DNA of 64,000 nucleotides from Gnetum montanum (Eukaryota > Streptophyta > Gnetopsida > Gnetales > Gnetaceae): the NCBI GenBank assembly GCA_015680685.1, contig MNCI01034627.1, forward strand, positions 388,592 to 452,591. Direction: 5' to 3'. Made by a program: the position numbers and the translations under genes. The notes beneath the pieces are model-generated. The model was given only the letters and a program-made list of their open reading frames with translations, did not search any database and was not told the origin of the DNA. Within the stretch, counting starts at the first letter, position 1. The number at the start of each line of letters is the position of its first letter. Below are positions 58,290 through 64,000 of this stretch, piece after piece.

Positions 58290-60472
58290 ATGGCTACATC
58301 AACCACCGCTGTTGACACTGCCAATCTCGAGAATCCTTGGACCATGCAAGTTATGTCTCCTGTGGTCGAACCACCAACTAGTCCGGTGCGACCACGTCGT
58401 TTCCTCAGGCTTCAAAACAAAGAACCTAAGGGACACGCTCAGCGTAGGGAATACTACAATTTCCTCTATGCTAAACTAGCAGCGAACTTGCCTATGTATC
58501 CATAAGAACTCGAAGAAAAATGAGAATACAAGTTCATGTATTGCAACAGGAAGGAATTTATTCCTTCACACAACACCACTATACCCCTAACAGATCAAGA
58601 AAGGTGGATCCTGGATCAAATGCTAATGGCTAAGACATCGCTAGAAAAACTAGAGGAGTTGTTCCATGATGAAACCCTTCATGACGAGCAAGACGATCTA
58701 GACTCCCACTCTAAAGGAGGCGGTCATGCTAATTTCGCCATGATCCCTCCCTCCACGATGTCCCATGTCAATCCGTTGTTCATTGTTACCACGCCCTTGA
58801 CATTATCTAATACTAATAGAGTCCCGCATTCACCGCACTTGCATTTTCTTTCTTTGACTATCTTTCCAAATGATGGTCCATCACAAATCATTTCTCAGAA
58901 GGTGCAATTACCTAATCCATCTCATCGTGCACCTACGCCCATGTCACCGCATGTACACACGATACCTACATCGCAATTACCTACAACACCCACCTTCATC
59001 CCGACTCACATGGTAGGGCCCTCCACTACAACATGGTGGGTTCCAAGAATGCCTCTCATTGCGCATCATATGCAGATGTCCCATCCTCACCTTAATCAAA
59101 GCTAGGCCCCGTGGGTGCTAAACCCCATTACAGGATCATCATTTGTGCCCCCAGCCACACAAACAGCTTATCCAATGGTACAGCCGATGACAGTCGTCCC
59201 TATTCCACCACCTAGTGTGGCTCCTCTCATTCTACAAATAAACTCTCTGTCCACGGGTTTGTATCAAGTCTTCCAACTTATTCAGACTCTTACAAAGGAA
59301 GTTAAACGCCTCAAGGCTACTAGTTCTGACACAGTACAAGTCATGGAATTTTACCATGACAATCCTATTAATCTAGTAATGCCCTTTTTATCATTACCGC
59401 TTGGGATGCCACTTCCTCATTTTATAAAATACAATGGGAAAGGCGATCCCAACGCTCACTTAGTTACTTTCAGGTCAGAGTCATTGCTATTGCAACAATG
59501 ACTACACACTATAATCCATGTCTTTACCATGTCCCTAATATGTAAAGCCTTAGACTAGTATCGAGCACTTCCACGCTCTTCCATTTTAACCTTGGAAGAG
59601 TTACTGACTCAATTTGTGACGCATTTCAAATACAACCTGAAACCTGAAGTTACATTAGATAACCTTATGAGAGTCAAACAAGATCCACTTGAACCGATCC
59701 AAAGGTTTATACAGCATTAGAGTGCAACCTTGAATGAAATTCGTGAACCCATCACGGAGGCTCATTTGTTAGCCATTTTCAAGGGGGTAGTTAACGAATT
59801 CATTAAGTTAAAGTTGTACTACCTCGCTCCTCGGTCCCTCAGCCAAGCCTTTGCCTAGACTAACAGCATCCAAGACGCGGTGGAGGCTAGCAAAGATCTG
59901 GCGTATGTGGTCTACAAAAATGTCCACAGTAAGGGCAAGGACAAAGGCAAAGCTATGACAATGACAATAGTGCCGGTTGCTAGGGGGCCAAGAAGAAAAA
60001 AAACAACAACAAGAAGACATCTGTGGAGCTGGCTGAGCCGACAACTAGCTCAAACGGTGCCAATCAAGAAGCTCCTTCCACCCCTGAAGCACCTCCATAG
60101 CCAAGGCCTAAATTTGAATGTAAAGATCATTCAAAGTACACAACCTTGCCTATAAAACCTTCAGAACTTCTGAAGCAGCTATTGGGAACTGGCCATATTC
60201 AACACAAGAAGGTATCCGAGGAGGCTCTAAAGCATCATAGATGCCATTGTGAGCTCCTTAAAAACCCTTCTTTGGCTTTGCCTAACGAACCGCCAGTCCC
60301 CAAACACTTCAGGATGGACCATTTCTGTAACTACCACCAGCTGTGTGGTCACGACACAAATTACTGCTGGGCATTGAAGGATGACATTCAACACATGATC
60401 GATCACGGTGATCTCGTCCTAGATAGCAGTAGTCCAACACACCCAGAAAACCAATCCATGCATGTGTTTTGA
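58290..60472 (+). pseudogene. gag: Broken gag of element B
   Basis: ATG at 58290 starts MATSTTAVDTANLENPW; RLQNKEPKGHAQRREYYNFL follows before TAA at 58503. Open stretches: 58536-59105 and 59115-59501 (Pro/Thr-rich, then the capsid start HFIKYNGKGDPNAHLVTF). The capsid continues with stops to about 59870 (FKGVVNEFIKLKLYYLAP). Zinc-binding CNYHQLCGHDTNYC lies near 60328-60369. Better preserved than A. Confidence 0.85.
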
Positions 60473-61113
60473 GACCTGTTAAATGCAAATAATGCAGGGT
60501 ACACCATCAATGTGGTAGGTGTAGAGGGTAATGGTCAGGCATAGTCGAAGTAGCACTTTGTGTTGTGACTACCCTCTCATTCACCCCAAATAGCAAGTCC
60601 ATCAGCATCGATGAGGAGTGCTCCAAGGCAACCTTTTATGCTCCAAGCCCCTTCTCAGACCATTGCTCGATAGCCCACCATCAATAAAGCCACAGCCCAG
60701 CCCGCGCCTATGCCTAAGGCACCCTTTGTCATTAGGGTGCCAAAACCATCAGCTGCTCCTCTTGTGTAGGGACAAACCTCCAAGTCAACCCCCCAATTCC
60801 AAAGTAACAGAAAAGGAGAAGAGGGTATGACAACCGATACGGTCAAGGATCGTCTTACGCTGGGGTTTCCCAAGCCTAAACCCCTTGCTTCTGTGCCCTT
60901 GGCCCCACTTTCTAGAAAGGATGAAGGTGTACAAATGCAACCATCTCCAACTAGTCCAAAAAACATAGCCCTTGACCAGATGCCATTCTTCCCTGAGAAA
61001 TCCATCTCTTAGGGCAAACGAAAGAGGAAAAAGGTGGCAAGCAGCCAGATTGTAGGCAGGATCTCCTCGACGCCTTTACGCAGGTCAAGCAGGTTCTTAA
61101 ATAGAAAAATACA

Positions 61114-61947
61114 ATGCTGAGCCTGTACAACTTGTTAATGACATCCCAAAAGCACTGCGAAGCCATGGTTCGCATGCTAACATCCATACCTGTGGACAAG
61201 AGCCTACCAGCAAATGAAGAAGTGATTCATTACATCATGCTTCCTCTCGCTGCTGAGAAACCTGGGCCTTCCCTATTGACCTTTCGCTATGAATCCATTA
61301 AGGATGACCCAGAAAAGGGTCAGGTGACAATGGTGTCCATGTTCATCATCATTCGGGTTGGCCAACACCAAATTCGGAGAGTACATGTAGACGACGAGGC
61401 AACCGCTAATGTCATCCCATATCCCATAGTGGATAAGCTAGGCCTGATCGATCAGATCAGTCCTGCAATGACGTCGTGTCTATAGTCGTACAACGAGGCA
61501 CAGGTGCAAGTCAAAGGGACAGTGCACATCAAGTTTATGGTAGGGAACCAATTCCCCACAAACGCAATTTTTATTGTCGTCGAGGAGATGCCAAGCTTTA
61601 ACATGATCCTAGGGAGGTCTTGGTTAGCTCAGCTAAGGGCAGTTTCATCTCCTATCCATTAGGAGATCCATCTACCCTACGCAGGAGGGGAGGTGGTCAT
61701 CCAGAGTGATGAAATGACCCCTCGGGCTATCAACAACATAGAAACTGAACAAGGTTCAAAAATCAAAATTCCTGAAGACCAGTCCCCTGTCCAAACACCA
61801 GAAAAAGCCAAAACAGTGGCTGATGACAGCTTAATTTGGGCTGAACTGCCATTCCAAGAGGAAGATTATGGCGTGAGGGAACAGGGTCATAAATCTCCCC
61901 GTCCTTACGCGTCACCGAAGATAAAAGTAGTTAGGAAACAACTATAG
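61114..61947 (+). pseudogene. Protease region of element B
   Basis: RVHVDDEATANVIPYPIVDK around 61380-61437 is the active-site region (the Gly after Asp is lost), then MILGRSWLAQLRAVSSPIH with TAG at 61660-61662. The tail 61693-61947 is acidic. A pairwise reading with A shows complementary damage: A has stops where B has CAG, and the reverse. Confidence 0.8.
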
Positions 61948-62099
61948 AGTTAGCAAATGAACCACATCATCTAAATGTCATGAAATTTACATGCACGTGT
62001 CCACCACCTATTCCATTTATGTTGTACAAATACTCATTTCATTTACACACATATATTTACGCTTCCACGAACTGTCTTCGTTACTCTTTCTCTTATCTA

Positions 62100-62345
62100 A
62101 AATTAGCAAAGGCCCGAAATGGCCTAAAACTATCAAAGGCCCAGAATGGCCTAAAACTATCAAAGGCCTGGAATGGCCTAAAACTATCAAAGGCCTAGAA
62201 TGGCCTTAAACTAACAAAGGTCCAAAATGGCCTTAAACTAACTATTTCATTTCCGCTTTACATTTGAATCATTTAGCGGCTCACAACGACTTTAAACTAG
62301 TAACTTCATTTATGATGTACACTTAAACTAACTGCGGCTTGTCAT
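62100..62345 (+). repeat. Spacer array of element B: 27-28-bp units
   Basis: Five close units of 'AAAGGCCCGAAATGGCCTAAAACTATC' type at about 62108-62240, then looser TTAAACTA copies to 62345. Same core and place as array 1 in element A, but with the short period only. Confidence 0.85.
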
Positions 62346-62498
62346 AGTGCCAAAACCTATGATTCCATTTATGCTTTACAAATGAAAACAACAAAACAAC
62401 GTTAAAATCAAGATCAAATTTACATTAAAATATGTTAAAGGAAAATATTATCTTTTGTTTCGTTCCATCACAATAAAACCGTGGCTAATATAGCCACG

Positions 62499-64000
62499 TT
62501 ATACATCACCTTTTTCCCCACTGTCACCCGTATCTCCCAGCTCCATCCCTACTTCGAGTAAATCATCCTCATTGGGGCCACCTTTTTTTTGTGGAATCTC
62601 TTCATGAAGGAGGCCCTCCCTGCAAGGCTCTTCTGTACGAGGTTGTTCACCACGGCACTGATCATCACCATTACGCTTTGTTTCCTGTAGACCCTCCTCA
62701 TGAGGACCGTCACCCTCATTATGTTCATCCTGCTGAGGAACCAGGGTCATTCCTACAATTAGACATAACACGCATATTTACATTGCCATCAAAACTAGGT
62801 ATGACAAAAGTGCAATAATAGCACAACTTACCTATGATGGTTCTGCATCGGTAGCAAAAGGGATTTGTTCTAGGCCAACCCACAGACGTTGCATAATTTT
62901 GTCCTCAATAAGCTCAGACCAAACCCCATCTCCTAGATTAGCTCCAACCTTGACCTTCCCTTTCTCCATAGGATTCCATCAGGGTAGTTCAGGGAAGAAG
63001 GAAGGGACGGTTGTCTCCCCCCCAGGAAGAGTCATTTCCCTTTCTAGGGAGGCACTTATCATCACTTGCTCCTGAAACATTTCAAATGCACTGGAAGCAC
63101 CAATGAGGTCAAGGAATAGCCGAAGGGACTGAGCCTCGATGGAAGAGTCCCTGTAATGTTGACGATAGGCACCACATTCTTGCTTATAGATATGTTTATG
63201 GTCTTTCTGTGTCTGCCCTCATTCTTGCACACTCGCGCTAAAGTCCTTCCAGTCTTGATTTTTCTGTGCTAGGAGATTCATTTGCATCCACTGCTTGACT
63301 AGTTCATGACTGGTCTAGACACTATTCCTAAGGACCATCTAATAATGGGCATACTCAACAAAATCTGTCCGTGAGTCCTCGCTACCTGTTCCCTGGGCCT
63401 GCAGGAATTCATTCTATGACCTTAAATCCCCAACCTCGTCACTTAGAGCCACCCTCTCCTTCTCTGACCTTTGCAGTCTCTTCCAAAGGTCTTCGTTCAT
63501 GCTTTGACATTCCCATAAGGAGCGGGTCAAGCATATGACACATTTAGGCATCTCGTCGTAAATGTTGCGTGGCACAACGATTGCTTCCAATGGAGGTTCT
63601 GACGGATCCCATCTGAGACGAGCTCCTAATAACATAAAATAGCAGTTTCGCATAATTAGGTAGCATAATGCCACAATGGAATAACCTCTTCATAATGATC
63701 GTAACATACCAGCTTCAGGATCGATTCGCTCTAAGCAACCGATCATATCTTGGATGACACCTTCCATAAAGGTGAATTTATCGGGAAATTCACCCCAAGA
63801 TCGAGTCGCCACCATTGACAAGTGTACACCCTAGTCACCTATTACACAAGACAAATTCCATATAAAGACATAACCGAGACATTACAATGACCAGTATAAC
63901 CTCTAGAAGTAGTTTTCTACAGCCCAGTACGCTGTGAAAATTAACCTCACAGAGTGACAAATCACTTACCTCTTCCTGTCCCAGCCGAAAGGACTTCGGT
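62499..64000 (-). pseudogene. Antisense gene of element B, 3' exons (5' part outside the window)
   Basis: Exons on the - strand: 64000-63970 (partial), 63830-63710, 63625-62832, 62752-62499. Donors GTAAGT (63969), GTATGT (63709), GTAAGT (62831); acceptors ACTAG, TTATTAG, TTGTAG. The 63625-62832 exon contains LTRSLWECQSMNEDLWKRLQ, parallel to A's exon 6; the terminal exon is acidic (EHNEGDGPHEEGLQE) like A's exon 7. Introns are 79-139 bp. Stops within exons (for example after VGDLRS) show decay. The phosphatase-like exons, if present, lie right of 64000. Confidence 0.7.

Larger units (their letters stand above)
56565..64000 (+). mobile_element. Element B: second copy of the element A family, runs off the right edge
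   Basis: 5' LTR, primer site, leader, gag, protease, spacer array and the 3' exons of the antisense gene in the same order and spacing as element A (A 3600 to 6172 against B 61114 to 63625). Inserted into D2's integrase, opposite orientation. RT, integrase and 3' LTR would lie beyond 64000. Confidence 0.88.

Noticed and set aside
1-64000. tRNA, rRNA, CRISPR arrays or intact host genes
   Set aside because: None seen on reading; the short tandem repeats are LTR-element repeats without CRISPR-like unique spacers, and no cloverleaf-like segment stood out.

Overview
The window is nuclear DNA of a seed plant with a large, repeat-filled genome. The evidence is wall-to-wall Ty3/Gypsy LTR retrotransposons of the Tat/Ogre and Athila types, AT-rich filler, nested insertions and no intact host gene. 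A gymnosperm or another giant-genome plant would fit, but the sequence alone does not fix the species. Almost every coding region is broken by point stops, so this is old retrotransposon sediment. I see no bacterial-style genes, rRNA, tRNA or CRISPR. Element letters A-H are mine.

Layout. (1) 1-17031: element A, + strand, a Tat-type element whose 5' LTR lies outside the window: leader repeats, gag, protease, a spacer repeat array, a multi-exon ANTISENSE gene (9516 down to 5119), a second array, RT, RNase H, a second archaeal-type RNase H, integrase, a third array, polypurine tract and 3' LTR (15336-17031). (2) 17032-19339: unresolved. (3) 19340-30330: element G, - strand and non-autonomous; its left LTR is split by element C (19780-26802, + strand, Athila-like, gag-protease only). 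(4) 31582-36685: element E, a gag-only relative of C, followed by an inverted truncated LTR (F, to 37350). (5) 37351-40690: unresolved, with a small GC-rich island at 39690-40590. (6) 40700-45320: element H, + strand, Tat-like, with the extra RNase H lying before RT. (7) 45320-56564: two - strand Athila-like elements, D1 and then D2; D2 carries a solo LTR (54158-55649) with a target duplication. (8) 56565-64000: element B, + strand, the same family as A, inserted into D2's integrase and running off the right edge.

The most interesting content is the antisense gene held by both A and B between protease and RT. In A I can place seven tentative exons (about 3.4 kb of exon). Exon 2 reads as a NIF/FCP1-type HAD-phosphatase domain with the nucleophile Asp kept and the later acidic motif lost. 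Exon 4 resembles the plant transposon-associated proteins found in Tat elements. B shows the same 3' exons at matching splice sites. Arrays of a shared TAAACTAGCA-like word sit at each module boundary, as if separating the sense and antisense transcription units.

Stratigraphy from nesting: C is younger than G; D2 is younger than D1 (D2's LTR abuts D1's gag); the solo LTR and B are younger than D2. D1/D2 are the autonomous-type relatives (RT, RNase H, integrase) of C and E, which lack those domains and probably depended on them in trans.
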